A stretch of 64,000 bases of DNA from Amylostereum areolatum (GCA_012932865.1 SAXG01000040.1:186001-250000), one strand, 5' to 3'. Positions 12,489-29,080 are shown, numbered from the stretch's first letter. The notes: a model not told the origin generated them from the sequence alone. Numbers and translations: made by a program.

Positions 12489-13134
12489 GCGAAAGGGTAA
12501 CCTGTTGCGACATAGAGACATTCTCTTCGCGATGTGTTCCGTTCCGCCCGCGTGTTTGCTCACACTACTGGGCATTGCGCGCTCGTCTACACCAAAAATA
12601 CTCCCATAAACCATTTGCCTACTTATCTACAGTCCTTACGTATGGTCCGTTAATTCATGTCGCTCTTTGGTTCGTCTCCTCGGTTGTGGTGTGATAATTG
12701 AGTGAAGTGACAAGATCAGATTATGTGAGGGTTCGTATGCTTTTCGAGTCGTGTGTCGTCGAGGCGCAGGATTGGATGACTTGTTTCCCGAAGAGCATGG
12801 AGGTGAGGCCTGTTGAAATGTTGTCGGTGTATCTAAGTAGTATCGGCTAGTTATGTTTCGTTGGGGAGTACACGGTATATAATCTGCTCGACATAGACGG
12901 CCAAGCTCCGCACGTCTACGTGGAAGACGGCCCGAAGAACCAATGAAGAGGAACGACTTACTTCACTTGATCGTAACACTGAGCAACCGGCGGGCACCTT
13001 CAAAGGAAAACAGGGTTCCGGTGAGAAGCATTTGTATTCCGACGTAAGGGTGTAGAGTATATTCGACCCAGTGACTATCGACCTGTACGTGAGGGTCCGT
13101 CAGATGGTAAGGAGTTGGGGATTTTAAACACACC
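12489..13134. other. Intergenic between SSP2 and EFG1 3' ends
   Basis: This is the convergent 3' flank of SSP2 (+) and EFG1 (-). No conserved frame or repeat was seen. Confidence 0.4.
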
Positions 13135-14183
13135 CTAGTCATCCTCCCCGAAAAAGTCGTCCTGTTCCGCCGCGCTATTCTTGCGTTTCGACGCCGTGGA
13201 CCTACGTCCCGAGGACTTATCTTTCTTCTTCGAGGGGGGAGAACCGTCCTCATCCACCATGCCCTCGAGGGCGTCTTGCTCATCCTCTTCTTCACAACCA
13301 GGCGCCGTCTTGGGCTTCTTCGTGCCTCTCTTCGCTTCACCACCTGGCCAACTCGGAGCGCCCCTATCAGGCGCACCATGGCCGACCCCACTCGCCAACG
13401 ACTCTGGTTCTGCAGCAAACGTGCCTGCCGCCATCTGCTCTCGAGCCCACTCCCGTAGCTCTTCTCGTTTAGCATCCGTTGAGCTCAGTTCCGCGTTAGG
13501 CGACGGATGAATGGGCGCTGTGCCGGCGTCGGCGTCCTGTCGAACCTCTGGTGGGAAGAGAGAGATGTACGGCTCTGTTTTTGGGTAGTTCTGCGGACAG
13601 ATGAGCACGACGTGAGAACGGACGAGAGAGTGAGCGTACGATGGTGTAGTTTAAGTCCACCCGGAGCTCAAAGAGGGTAGCTTCGAGCGCTTTGCGCGCT
13701 TTGGCAGATAAAGTCTCGTCGCTTAGCTGCTTTTTCGTCTGCTTGATCCTCCGCGTGAGTTTTTGTCGGTCTGGCAGGCAAACGCGATCAGAAAAGAAAC
13801 AGCGAAGGATCTGGGCATGTGCTCACCAAAAAACTTGATCTTGCGATATCGCACGGTCATGGTACGCTCTTTATTTGCTTGCTCCGCTCTCGCAAGGTCA
13901 GCTTCCAGAGCCTTCAGCCGGCGCTCGGTCTCAACGCGCACATTTGCAGCAAGACTTTCCTGCGCGTCATTAGTTGAGAACAGCTAGTGGAAAGATATAG
14001 GATACGCACTTTGGCGAGTAATCTCCTCGTTTGTCTCAGCGCAGCTTTCAGTTTGGACGCCCCTAGCGTTGCTGAATCCCTTGGCTCGTGCTTGGGGTGT
14101 CTGCGATTTGGGCGGTCATGGTGGGACGCGCCAGCCTTGGAGGACTCTCCGTCGTGTGGATCTTTGGTTCGGGTAGCTGGCAT
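13135..14183 (-). CDS. EFG1: rRNA-processing protein EFG1 (4 exons, 297 aa)
   Basis: Exons are 14183-14010, 13959-13827, 13770-13640 and 13590-13135. It is recognised by the EFG1-family core. A basic N-terminus (KLKAALRQTRRLL) is followed by a coiled coil (ERRLKALEADLARAEQ), then TVRYRKIKFFDRQKLTRRI. Next comes LRVDLNYTI and, after the last intron, NYPKTEPYISLF. In yeast this nucleolar protein acts in early cleavage of the 35S pre-rRNA and 18S maturation. The C-terminal ~120 residues are family-typical low complexity: acidic and lysine-rich, ending DDFFGEDD. It is divergent from ELP1 with only 214 bp between start codons. Confidence 0.93.
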
Positions 14184-14397
14184 AGCGTTTGGCAAGGAGG
14201 GGGAAGGGAAAAGTAAAGCAGGAGTATCCAAACTTTGACAAGGGAGCTTCAACGAGTGTCTAGCTCTTGCTGACGTAACTTGAAGTCTCAATTAGATTTT
14301 CCTTTTCGCTGATTCATTTCTTCGACCGCGACGTTTGACCAAAATCTTACCCTGCTCATGCCCCTTCCTTGATCCACGTCCCTTTCCCAGTTTCACC
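14184..14397. promoter_or_regulatory. Compact divergent promoter EFG1 / ELP1
   Basis: The 214 bp between the two ATGs must serve both genes. No TATA box is obvious, as usual for housekeeping genes. Both products act in RNA metabolism (pre-rRNA and tRNA modification). Confidence 0.5.
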
Positions 14398-17300
14398 ATG
14401 AGGAACGTTATACTGTCAAAATCACAGAACACTCATCTGGCCGATGCACACGTTACAGCAACTGTCGTCGACGTGGAGGATGACAGCCTCTGGATCGCGT
14501 CTGAACGTTTGAATCCAGATGCGGACGTCGAGATCGAACTCTGGAAGAGAAAGGGTGCCGATATTTCTCACAAAGTGGAAGAGGTACGTTTGACTGTTGT
14601 CGGTTCATGATGTTTTCTATCTCGGAGGCTTACATGCATTCTACAGGAGGCTATCCCAACCCTTGTCACGATGTTCACATCGACCACCAACCACTCCGTC
14701 TCTGACTCGACAACGCAAATCGCCTCGCTAAGGAATAATTCGGACGAGAGATTGCTGGTCATTGTCACTCGAGGGGGTGATATTGCGTCTATGGATCTGG
14801 ACGACGAAGAGCCCAAGGTATGCGACTTACTTTTAAAAACTCGGCATATCGTGACCTAACGATTAGGTTGAAGTGGTTGGCTCTATAGAAGAAGGAATCC
14901 TTGCTGCTGCATGGAGTCCCGACGACACGATCTTGGTTTTGGTTACGGGTGCGCACCCTCCGTCTTTGCTGTGGTACTTGACTCATGGTCGCATCTAATC
15001 CAGGAGACGGAAAACTCATTCTTATGACACCTACGTTCGACGTATTGAGCGAGGCTCCTCTGCATACCGAGAAATTTGGAGAAGGTACGCTCTACATGTT
15101 TTACCTGCCTCTGCACAGGCGACTAACCGATAGTCTCCAGATGCCCCCATCAATGTTGGTTGGGGATCGAAACAAACGCAGTTTCACGGCTCCCTTGGGA
15201 AAGCCGCCGCCCGAGTCACGCAACCTTCCACTTCCACCTCTGTCGGTTCATCGCCCGATGACGATTCACTTCCTCGGATATCTTGGCGCGGAGATGGCGC
15301 GTTGTTCGTCGTATCCTCTCTCACACCAGCCCCACCAGCCTCAGCTCCCGACACCCTCCAGCGTCGGGTTCTTCGAGTATTCGATCGCGAAGGCGCTTTA
15401 CAATCAACCTCGGAGCCCGTACCCGGACTTGAACATGTCGTCTCGTGGAGGCCATCTGGGAACCTGATCGTTGGGACGCAGAGGTTTGGAAAGTTAAAGG
15501 GTGCGGGACAAGGAAAGGAAGGCCGTCACGACGTCGTATTCTTCGAACGAAACGGGCTCCGCCATGGAGAGTTTGCGCTGAGAGAGTACGCATATCAGCG
15601 TTCAGTGTACAACAGCACCAGTCCGACATACAAGGTCAACGAACTTTGCTGGAGCCCCGATTCGAATATTCTCGCTGTATGGATCGAGACGGTCGAGGGC
15701 GATATAGGTGGGTTCTTTAATTCCTTGCCGCTTGTTCACGTCTGCTCATGCCCATGCGCTACGGTACAGTGCAACTATGGACGACTGGAAACTACCATTG
15801 GTGAGTGTCTTCGACATATATATTGTCTTAATCAGCCGCCAACTGAAAGCAGGTATCTCAAGCAGGAGTTGAGGGCGCCGGCACGAGGCGGAAAGCCCGG
15901 TAGGCTTACGTCTGTCGGTTGGCATCCAGAAGCTGCCATGCAGCTCCTATTGACCATGCGAGGTACTCAAATGCTAGTCATTCATATCGTGACGTCCATC
16001 TTATGCAATACAGGGTCACTCATCCAACACGCATTCGCTTGGGATACATGCGTTGCCAGGACAAGTTTTCCGAAAGACACTGCAACGGTCGCTGTCGTTG
16101 ATGGCAGTGCGTCGAATCTCGTGTTTTCCTGTCCTGTCTTTGAAGCTGACCAACCATGTTAGCCAACATTCTACTTACACCTTTCCGCACCCAAAACGTC
16201 CCGCCTCCCATGTCCTCTTTCCAGCTAGCCATCCAACCTTCCGCCGCGATCTCAAAGAGAACCCCCGTCCACATGTCGTTCACAGCCTTGGAAGACATCC
16301 TGGCCGTGTTATGGGACTCTGGCTTCGTCGAACTATGGCGCCTTCACACCAGAACAGGCCCAGGTCGTACCCCCGTTATGGCTCCGGAAAAGATATTCGG
16401 CGGCACCCTCGGCGAGGTTTCTTCGACTCCCGATTTCCGTGAAGTGGCCGTTTGGGCATCGGAGGCCTCAGCAGGGCAAGATGTATCTACTCGAGTTGCG
16501 ATCCTCGGGCGAACACCTTCAGGCTCCGACGTTGTTCAGGTAATTACCGTGGATAAAGGCCAGTCGGCACGGTCTTCCAGCCTGAATCTCGAGGGTCGAG
16601 GATGGAAGCTGGTTTTATCGTCCCCTGAGCCCACGGTACATCATTTGGGCAAAGTATACCAAGGTGTGTATCCAGCCATTCTTATCTAGTGTGGATGACG
16701 TCTGATTATCATGCAGTGAAATCGGATCCTTCCGACCTCGTGCTCCTTGCAGAGCTTGGCCGTCCATGCGAGGTTGTGCACTTCGTCTCCCATCCTACTT
16801 CAGACCGTGCAGGATTTATTGGGTTGACCTCATCAGGCGTTCTGCTCTTCTCCGTCTCTCCTTCCTCTCGCACCCTCGCCTCAAACGTCAACTCGGTCAC
16901 AGTTTCCTCTGGTCTTATCATATATACCACCACGGCCCATGAAGCATATTTCATTGCCTTGGAGGACGTTCTAAAATCTGACATCATTGCCGAAATACCC
17001 TCCGAGCGTAGACGTGTTGAGCGGGGATCGCGCATCGTTACGGGGGTGCCGAGTAACATGAGCCTAGTCCTGCAAATGCCCAGAGGGAACCTGGAAACAA
17101 TAAACCCAAGACCTATGGTGCTCAAAGTCGTCCGAGATGACATTGACGCGTACGTTGTCCTCCTCAGTATATGGGCCCCTTTTCACTTATACATCGATCG
17201 ATCTTCGCTCAGCGGTAACTGGCTCAAGGCATTCTTGGCGTGCAGAAAGCATCGAATCGACTTGAACATTCTTGTCGACCACAACCCAGCACTGTTCAGA

Positions 17301-19623
17301 CAGAAACTACCGTCATTCGTGGAGCAGATCAACGACGTCGACCACATCAACCTTTTCTTGACAACCCTTGGGCAAGTTTCCTTTCTTTGACCCTCTTATG
17401 GTTTGCTGACCAGGAAACGTATACAGGAGAGGTTCTCAGCCCCCAGAGACGATTTCAGAGCTCTGCGACGCCGTTCGCGAAGAGCTGGAGAAGGTCGACC
17501 TAAAGCGATACGTCAACTCGATATTAACGGCATACGTCGCGAAGCAGCCCCCGGACCACGAAGCGGGCTTAAGGATGCTTTTACATATCCGAGGTCAGTC
17601 TATCGTTTTTCTATCCAACGCCGTAAGCTCACATCATCGGGCAGAAAGCGACCCTACCATCGTAGAAGAAGCTGTCAAGTATATCATCTTCCTTGTCGAC
17701 GCCAACACCCTCTTCGACATCGCGTTGGGAATGTACGATTTCTCCCTGGTGCTGATGATCGCGCAATATGCTCAAAAGGTGGGTCTCGCTTCCATCCTAA
17801 GTGTTTGTGGTTTCTAAGGGCTCTGGTGAACACAGGACCCGCGAGAATACCTTCCATTCTTGCGCGAGCTGCGAGCGTTGGAAACGCACTACCAGCACTT
17901 CCGTATCGACGACTATCTCAAGAAGCCTGAGAGCGCCCTTCAGAATCTTAGTCTTGCAGGTTGGTTGGATTTTCTATCAGAATGCAGGCAAACGCTGACT
18001 ATTCGAGCAGGTCAAGGACACTTTGAGGAAGCGTTGACGTATATCGAAAAACATCGCCTGTATGACAGTGCACTCAGAATATGGCGAGGCAAGATCGAAT
18101 ATCCTGTGGGTGGATTCACGTCGTCATGCTCCTCTCGTGACTAAAGCGAACTGTTAGAGGGTTCTTACAACGTATGGCGAGTGGCTATACGAGCATCGCG
18201 AATTCAAACAATCCGCTATAGGTGCGATTTCTGTACCTTCGTCGGGTTCCAATTTTTGACTTTGAGAGGCAGCATTCGTCGAGGCTTCACAGCCTCAAAA
18301 AGCTCTAGTGGCATACGAGAAGGCTCTCCTTTGGCGGGAGCTGTTCGATCTCGCCGTTCGAGAGGAAACGTCTGAAGAGGACCTCGTGACTGTGGCATAT
18401 CGTGTAGCTGGTACACACTTCCCTTCTTATCCCCCTTCGAAGTTAACTTATCTATATCCAGAGGACCTGACATCGAAAAAGCGCTATTCGGAGGGCAGCC
18501 AAGTTCTGCTGGACTACGCCAAGGACGTGCGAGAGGCCGTAGTGACTTTGGTCCAAGGTAATCAGTTCTCCGAAGCGAGACGTGTGGTGCGTTCTTAAAC
18601 TCGGTTTTTTATGTTCTTTTTCTTTATTGACGAACTCATAGGCCACCCTGCGATCTCGGCCGGAGCTCCTGGAGGAGATCATCCAACCAGGAACCCTAGA
18701 GACTCGCGCGCAGATATCTGAGGACCTCAACGAGATGCGGGAGCAACTCCGGAAACAAGTTCTCCGAGTGAACGAGTTGCGTATACGAAAAGTCGAGGAA
18801 CCCGGTACGTTCTTCCTCACGTTATATCTTGTCCGCGTACCTAACCACACTTATAAAGAGGCATTCTACGGCGTGGAGGACACCGACCTTCACAACGTGG
18901 ACGTCATGACTGATGCATCACAGTTTACGGCTTTCACGCGGTACACTGTCGCGCCATCCACCGCCTCGCGAACGACGTCGAAGTCAGCTCGCTCCTTTGG
19001 CTGTCTCTGTAGTTAGTTGACCTACTTCTCTAGGCGGAGCTCGCGTTCAAAGCGAAAGTTGGAGCGCAAGGTCGGTTCTGGACGCAAGGGGACGGTCGAC
19101 GAAGAAGAGTACCTCCTCAAGTCACTCACCAAGCTCGCTGCGCGGTTTTCCACCACCCAAGGTCTCTCTTCTCTTCCCGTCCATGAGCTTGGGTTGCTCA
19201 TGTCATTTGAAAACAGATGAAGCGTCGAGCCTTGTACCACATCTCCTGCAGCTCACGGACGAGCACCGAGCGGAGGCTCGCGAGTTGCAGGATGAGCTTG
19301 CTGCGTTCGAGAAGGAACTTGCGGAGGCAATCGCGCAAGTATGGCCGATGGCACCAGGAGAAGTGGAGGGTGAAGAGCCTCAAGATTCATGGGCGCAGCG
19401 GATGGAGGAGCGGGAGAAGGAGCGAGAGCAGGCCGTCAAGGCCGGTGGTCAAACCGTCTCTACGGAGTTCGAGCGAGTGGAGGACGAAACTGCTAGACGT
19501 AGGACAATGAAAAGGCGACGCGCTACGATACGAAGCCCAAGTGTAGCTTTAGCAAACGTTGTATTACGGTGTATGAAGGGACGAATAGGTGATGTATGTA
19601 TAGAACACGTTGAAGATTACTAG
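14398..19623 (+). CDS. ELP1: Elongator complex subunit 1 (22 exons, ~1360 aa)
   Basis: Exons: 14398-14583, 14647-14817, 14867-14948, 15004-15084, 15141-15707, 15770-15800, 15853-15962, 16014-16106, 16163-16663, 16717-17149, 17213-17371, 17427-17593, 17645-17778, 17836-17959, 18011-18105, 18158-18221, 18273-18410, 18462-18586, 18642-18804, 18859-18982, 19034-19161, 19217-19623. It is the scaffold of Elongator, needed for wobble-uridine cm5/mcm5 modification of tRNAs. The N-terminal half forms the IKI3 beta-propellers (WSPDSNILAVW, VQLWTTGNYHWYLKQE). The C-terminal half is TPR-like (AYEKALLWRELFDLA) with a basic tRNA-binding stretch (SSRSKRKLERK) and the conserved GRKGTVDEEEYLL. Length matches the yeast protein (about 1350 aa). 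The intron at 17372 begins GC, a GC-AG intron. The last ~40 codons are poorly conserved and the exact C-terminus is uncertain. The 3' end is 71 bp from the convergent gene's stop. Confidence 0.96.
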
Positions 19624-19694
19624 GGGATTATCAATTATGTACAGTAAACGGGTCTAGGTGTCAGTAGGATGTTATGAGATATCGTTATGTAGTG

Positions 19695-21823
19695 TCACGC
19701 GCGGCTGGAGCGTGTCGCCCGCGCACGCCCCGTCTCGATGATGTTCGAAGTCAGGCAGGATACAACCTCTTCGTCGCCGCTCAGCACTTCTTCAGAACTA
19801 AATTCATCGTCCGTGTGGTCCATTGGATCGTCATCGTCCTCCACCCTGGTCTGGTCTTCTGCCGTGTCCAAACCACCGGTGGTTCGTCCGCTGGTAGCCT
19901 CCTCCAGCGTCAGGTCCATGCTTTCTCGTTTAATGTCGAGAGAACTATAGTCAGCGGCCCTCGAGTCTTCACGATGTCCCATGTCCGCGATGTCGTGGCC
20001 CGGGTCCCAGTCGTCGACGTCCATGGAGTCAACCTCGCCGTTTCCTTCACCTTCACCTTCGCCTTCATCTTCACCTTCGTCATCCGCATCTGAGTTTTCG
20101 TACTCGTTGACAATAAGGGGCTCGGCTTGTTCCTCTTGAGTTACGTGAGCCCCTTGGTCGTCGCCTGCGCCAGTAGCAGCAGCAGCAGGGGGCGGTGGTG
20201 GGACTGGCCTTGTAATCCACACGCCGGGCTGCTCCAAAACCGTTTCCCATCGTCCGGCACCTTGGTCACCGAGCACCAGCGGGAACACGCACGCCTCCTC
20301 CAACAGCTCCTCCAGGAACCGGCTGCCGTCCAAATCGTTCTCGTCCAGGACCAGGACGCGCCCCAGGCAAATTTTCCATCGGTCACCTTCGCGCATTCCG
20401 CTGCCTGAGAACTCGGCAAAGATATCTGCATCCGCATACGCAATAATGCCGCCCTCGTGTGTGTACTCCAACATGAAGGTCTCGCACATGAGCTTGATTG
20501 CGCCGCGCGCCAGAAGCGCAATGTATTCCTTTAGGCGACGTTCGCCATAGATGGTCGGGATTTGTTGGTATTGGACGTCAAGGACCGGAGTGGTGCCGCG
20601 CGGGGCAGTCTGGCGTTCGCTTCGAAGTATTTCGTGGTCTGTGGATATGCTGCGATGGATGATATGATCGTCGTCTTCGTCCTCGTCCTAGAGAAACGGA
20701 TAGGGTTAGTAACGAGCAGGATCGAAGAAGAGTGACGGACGATGATGTACGCGTGTTCCAGGCCGCAGTACTGGCAGAAACCTTCAACGACTTCCCAGGC
20801 GCATTGAGTACAACGCGGGACGATATCTGCAGAAAGACCGTCTTCGTCGCCACCCATAATTGCTTCGGGAGGCCCCGCGGGAACAAGCTCGTTGTTGACG
20901 ATCATGTTGGGAGCGTTCCCCGCCACAGGTTCATGGCCGAGGTTAGGAAGCTGTCCAGGCGGTGCATTGGCGGCCGGAGGGACGAACCCATTGGTTGGAT
21001 GTTCGACAGCAGGATCCAGGACAGTTTGCACTGGTCCATCCATGGGAGGTTGACGACGTGCCGCTTCCAGCTCTTCTTGCAGGCGTTGAATCGTAGCCAG
21101 GTAACGAGCAGTGTCCTAAATGAAAGAGTAATCGTACGTTGAGTAAGACAATCACAAAGTTAGTGAATACTCCCTTACCGAATCCGATTGAACGTCCTTC
21201 TGCTAATGATAGTGTCAGTCGAGGACGTGTGCCTATATGTTCCAGATATACTTTACCTCGCTTGCTTCAGTCATCTGCTGGATGATTTCGTTCCTGCCAG
21301 CGATGGCAGCCTGTAGTTCCGCGATCGTAGCTTGATGTCCTCCTATGGTGGTGCCACTAGTAGCCACGCTGACTTGGAGTTTAGCTATAATACTGTCCTT
21401 GGCAAGGATGCTCGCAAAGTGCTGTGCGATCATCCTGTCTTTATTAACGATGGATGCATGTTGGTCTTCGATAGTTAGCGTCTTCTGCCTGATACTGTCA
21501 TTCTTCTCGTCAACGATCTCCATGACATGCTGGAACTGTTGGGTGTTTCTTGCAGCTTGGTTTTCTAGTCGCGTCACGGTGACAAGCTGTTCCGCCCCCG
21601 TCCTCTCGCTCCGGCGGAGGTCCGTGTCGGCACGTTTGAAACGCTAGTACGCCATAAGTCAGTCAAGGTCTGCGTCAAGAGGCAATGTCGTGGATTATCT
21701 CACATCAAGAATTACTTTGGTCTGGTGAGCAGACAATCCAAGACTGTTGATTTCATTGATGCGTTCTTGGCGAGATTCGTACCCTGCCCAAAGTCGTTGG
21801 GCCCCTGGTGCGACGGCGGACAT
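19695..21823 (-). CDS. Coiled-coil protein with C4 zinc-ribbon-like motif (5 exons, 631 aa), function unknown
   Basis: Exons are 21823-21704, 21643-21257, 21199-21179 (a 21 nt micro-exon), 21115-20741 and 20687-19695; all phases close. The N-terminal ~210 residues form a coiled coil (for example ERINEINSL, then KNDSIRQKTLTIEDQHASI). A proline-rich linker leads to CTQCAWEVVEGFCQYCG, a C-x2-C...C-x2-C ribbon around residue 290. It is followed by a conserved ~170-residue region (IPTIYGERRLKEYIALLARG, YTHEGGIIAYADADIFAEF, WKICLGRVLVLDENDLDG). The last 150 residues are acidic low complexity. I do not recognise a named family; a chromatin or ubiquitin-linked role would be guesswork. Confidence 0.82.
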
Positions 21824-22735
21824 GGATATGATAACCCTGATACGCGTCGCGTATCAAGATACGAGGTAGAACAGCACTGAGATTAATGACGCACCGAAAG
21901 CTAGATGTCGTAGTTTATGTAGGCCGGTGTATGCTACTACGCGTACGAAGGGAGTCCTTCAAGATGGGCCTTGCGTGGCGAGTCGTGTCACGCACTAAAT
22001 GGTACGCCGACCCCCAGTTAGAAGGTTTGAACCTATAATATATGATTGCCCTTACCAGCGCAGGGCTCTGAAGCGGTTCGACCCGCCCGCAGGGATGGAA
22101 AGGAGGGGTAGTACAGATTCAAGAGGGTCAAAACCCTTCAGGCGCGTTTCGTGCTGCCGCAGGAAAATGTACACGGTCACGTTACTAGTTATTTACACTA
22201 ACTCCCCCCATCCCAGAGACTCTTTACCATTGACAGGCCTCACCTTCCGCAAAGCGGGTCCATGAGGGGAGGTAGACTCGGAAATACGAAGAGGAAAAGT
22301 AGATTGTCTAATAAGTAAGGACCGAGAACACAAACGGAACACGCATACCCGGCAAACCCGGCCCATTCCGTCCCTGGCTGTGCGAGGGTCGCTCTGGGTC
22401 GCTGTTTGCCACGACGACGACGACGACTTCAACAGCAGTGACATTTCGACCATCTCAAGCGCAGCAAGGCCAACCTTTCCTTGTTCCACAACCCTTCATT
22501 CTTATTTCACTTCTTAGGCAGCAATTCACCCCGAATCTGCCCTCAGAATTGGTGGCGAGCCGAAATTTGAACAGCTTGGCCGTGCGCGTCGTGGCATCCT
22601 ATCCTATCCTATCTTACTCCCCCTCCTCGTCGTTGGATAATACACGCCTCGGGCCCTCGGGAGGCACCTGAAAATTGACGAGTTCGACGTCGAAACCAAC
22701 CAGACTTCCGTACCTCCGCACTTTCCTCCGCAGCC
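21824..22735. promoter_or_regulatory. Divergent intergenic region upstream of the zinc/coiled-coil gene and PMR1
   Basis: 912 bp lie between two start codons. A short repeat of TCCTA units at about 22598-22615 is the only structure noticed. A GGTTCGACCC at 22075 resembles a tRNA B-box but has no matching A-box or acceptor stem. Confidence 0.4.
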
Positions 22736-26359
<3,624 letters not shown>

Positions 26360-26791
26360 GGAAGGTGATGGACTGCATTCAGTTTCCATGTTGTCGTTGT
26401 TGTTGTGTGGATATATCTCTTAAATTATGTAGACAATCTAGTTTCTCTCTTCGTGTTCTGTAAAAAGATTCATACGCTTCTCTCCCTTCGGTGGCCTGCC
26501 TTTGCGGAAGGCAAAGTTTGGCAGTGATAAAGAGTCTGGGAGGGCAGAAGTTGGTATATAACCAGACTCACTCTGTCGCTTCTTCGAGCACCGCCGGTTC
26601 CCCCGGCCCCCCACCTAACCACACCCAGAGAGTCTAACACCACCTGCGGTGATTGGCACCTTCAACATGTCAGTTTCAACCGCGGCTTGCGTCTCAGAAA
26701 TCCGATTTGCAAGTTACATACAACAAGGACACTACAACGTACACCATTTCCTGACTTCTACTAGGGACCAGACATGATAGAGTATAATGAT
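26360..26791. other. Convergent 3' flanks of PMR1 and the aldo-keto reductase
   Basis: 432 bp between two stop codons, with no conserved frame. It presumably holds both 3' UTRs. Confidence 0.45.
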
Positions 26792-28066
26792 CTACTGCAC
26801 CTTGGGCCTGAGAGAGAACTCCTTCTCGCCCTCCTCGTCAAACAAGTTGATACTCCATGAGGGCTTGTAGAGGGCAGGCGTGTTGAAGCGGTGGTGGCGA
26901 CCGACGCCGATCTGCGACACCTTCTCGTAGTCCTCCTTGCTGAGCTCAATCTGTTGGAAGTTCGACACGATGCGGTCTGTGTACCACGCGCGCGTTACCA
27001 ATGTTAGGTTCTGGAAGAGTGAAGGCTAAGATGAACGAACCTTTGTTGACCGATTTGGGGATGACAGAGTAGCCGCGGTAAACACCCCACGCGACGAGCA
27101 CTTGCGCTGGCGTCGCGTTCAAATGGTCCGCAACTTCCTTGACCTCGGGATAGTCCACGATCTTCGTCTCTCCCACCACTACGCGTCAGCAGAATCAGTA
27201 TTTGGACCAGATACCTGGAAGCCTCGGGCACGTACAGTTGTTTCCGAGCGGAGAGTAGGCGGTGATGTGGATGTTCTCCTTCTTGCAGTACGCGACGAGT
27301 TCGTCCTGGGGAAGGAGTGGGTGCGCCTCGATTTGGTTCGCCGCGGGGACGACGCCGGTAGCGACCTTGATCGCCTCAAGGTGGGCGATCGTGAAGTTAG
27401 ACACGCCAATCGACTTGACCTTGCCCGTGTCGAGGAGCTTGATCATGGCCCTCCACGTCTCGACGAGGGAGATTTCAAGGTCAAGCGCGATCTTGCCCTC
27501 TGCGTCCTTGGGGAAGAGTCCGTCTTTAGGCTGGAAAGCGACAGGCCAGTGGACGACTGGATGTGTTCATCAGCGTGCGTGAAGGGGCTGGTGGAAGAAA
27601 AAGGGCGCACGGTAAAGATCAAGGTAGTCGAGGCCAAGCTCCTTCAGGGTGTCGTCAAGCGCAGGCTCGACCTCGGCGGGCTGGTGGGCGTGGTTCCAGA
27701 GCTTGGACGTGATGAAAAGATCTTCGCGCTTGACGAGTTTCGGGATGACCTTCTTCAGCGCGGCTCCGACCTACGTCCCAAAAGGTCCAATGAGCGATCG
27801 CGAACATTCCACAAACGAACGAACAACGTACCTCATCCTGATTCTCGTAAACCTTAGCACAGTCGATATGGCGGTATCCCGCCTCAACAGCCCACTCGAC
27901 CTATTGAGATTTAACCGCATTCAGCTCGCCAATCGCGTGATGACCACGCGAAATCTGGTATACGCACGGCATGCTCGACTTCCTTGGGCTTAGAGAGCCA
28001 AGTACCGAGGCCGATCTGGGGGATGGTCTTCCCGGTGTTGAGAGAAAGCACTTTTCCGAGGGACAT
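26792..28066 (-). CDS. Aldo-keto reductase (6 exons, 323 aa)
   Basis: Exons are 28066-27968, 27900-27832, 27770-27611, 27556-27236, 27178-27041 and 26976-26792. This is a cytosolic NAD(P)H-dependent (alpha/beta)8-barrel oxidoreductase. The catalytic tetrad is visible: Asp and Tyr in [11 protein letters not shown], Lys in LFITSKLWN, His in LVHWPV. Further AKR signatures are [24 protein letters not shown] and [11 protein letters not shown] near the C-terminus, the latter binding the cofactor 2'-phosphate region. Length is standard. It is closest in appearance to fungal Gcy1/glycerol dehydrogenase or xylose-reductase-like AKRs, but the substrate cannot be told. A TATAAAAG read on the - strand at about 28145-28152 lies some 80 bp upstream. 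Confidence 0.94.
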
Positions 28067-28484
28067 GGCGCTTTGAGGTGGTTTTGGTGACGGGTGGTGG
28101 GGGACGGGAAGAAGGATAGGGAAGGGATAGAGACCGACGAGGGCTTTTATACCTCGTCGACGCGTCTTTGAGGGACTCTTGCGTCATGGGGCATTCTTAT
28201 CATCGGCCCGGCGGCCCATCATCGACATCCCTCGGTTCCCTCCCCGCTGGCAGTCCCGGCGTATAGCTCCGCCTTCCCTTATGACGAACTGCAACGATAT
28301 GTCCATCTTCTCGACTCACTGAAACGCTGGAGTTGAACTCATCACCTTGAATAGTAGTAGTGCTTTCATCCTAATCATACACTCCCCTGGCTCACTGACA
28401 ACGGCGTTGTTAGTCGTGCAGGATGTCGGACTGAATCTACTACGATTCTGAACGGCTGAAAACGCCAAAACTGGGGTTCAGTCG

Positions 28485-29080
28485 TCAAATACGAATTGAA
28501 TCTGTGGTACGTGATGCGTGATTGCGAGAATCAGCTCTTTTCGACGGCGCTATAATGACCTTGATGCAGTAAGGAATGCTCACTTTAGAAGTTTCGAGCT
28601 TGATCATATCCTTCAGGGAAGTGCAAATCTCGTCCACCCTCTGCGTTTTAATACCAAGACAACAAATGCACCCCCCGCGCATGCCAGTGTGCAGATACAT
28701 ATGCCTCTGTATTGAGTTATCCTGAAGAGGCCCGTCTGTGTGTGACTTTGGAATTGCACTGCGAAAGTCGTCGCATAGTGTATCGTGTTTTGAAGGAGGC
28801 TGTGCGGCATCCCGAGTACGCGCGGCCATGTTTTGAAAGAAGCTGGACCACCAGAATGGCATCGAGGTCCCCCGTGGAATAGTTTCAGAACATCCTTCTG
28901 ACGGTTTGTGTTTTGCGTACCATGATGAAGCAGGATCCGAGGCCCGCTGAAAACAATCCGATGCTGACTTCAGACAAGCCACCCTAAATCTCCATAGCGC
29001 GCAGACAGCCCTTCCAGATAGCGAATTGAGATCATGCCCGATCTCGTTGAATGTCATAGGAAGTTCGAGGGTACACTACC
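28485..29080 (-). pseudogene. 5'-truncated BTB-family gene fragment
   Basis: The - strand frame from about 29075 reads TLELPMTFNEIGHDL and continues with SGRAVCALWRFRVACLKSA, DTLCDDFRSAI and VDEICTSL. It aligns with the C-terminal half of the second BTB unit of the gene at 44.4-46.4 kb (LTLDLPMTFDKIGRDL, SGRALCALRKYRVTCFEAS, VDAICTSI). Similarity stops abruptly upstream of TLELP, so the BTB domain itself is missing. Its last conserved codons run into a GTGAGC donor at the position where the intact gene also has an intron. It is a dead fragment unless an unseen upstream exon rescues it. Confidence 0.65.

Noticed and set aside
12963..13475. - strand frame overlapping EFG1 exon 4
   Set aside because: Shadow of EFG1 in another frame; the EFG1 frame has family motifs and joins across introns.
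22060..22090. GGTTCGACCC resembling a tRNA T-arm
   Set aside because: Flanks do not form an acceptor stem and no A-box lies 30-60 bp upstream.
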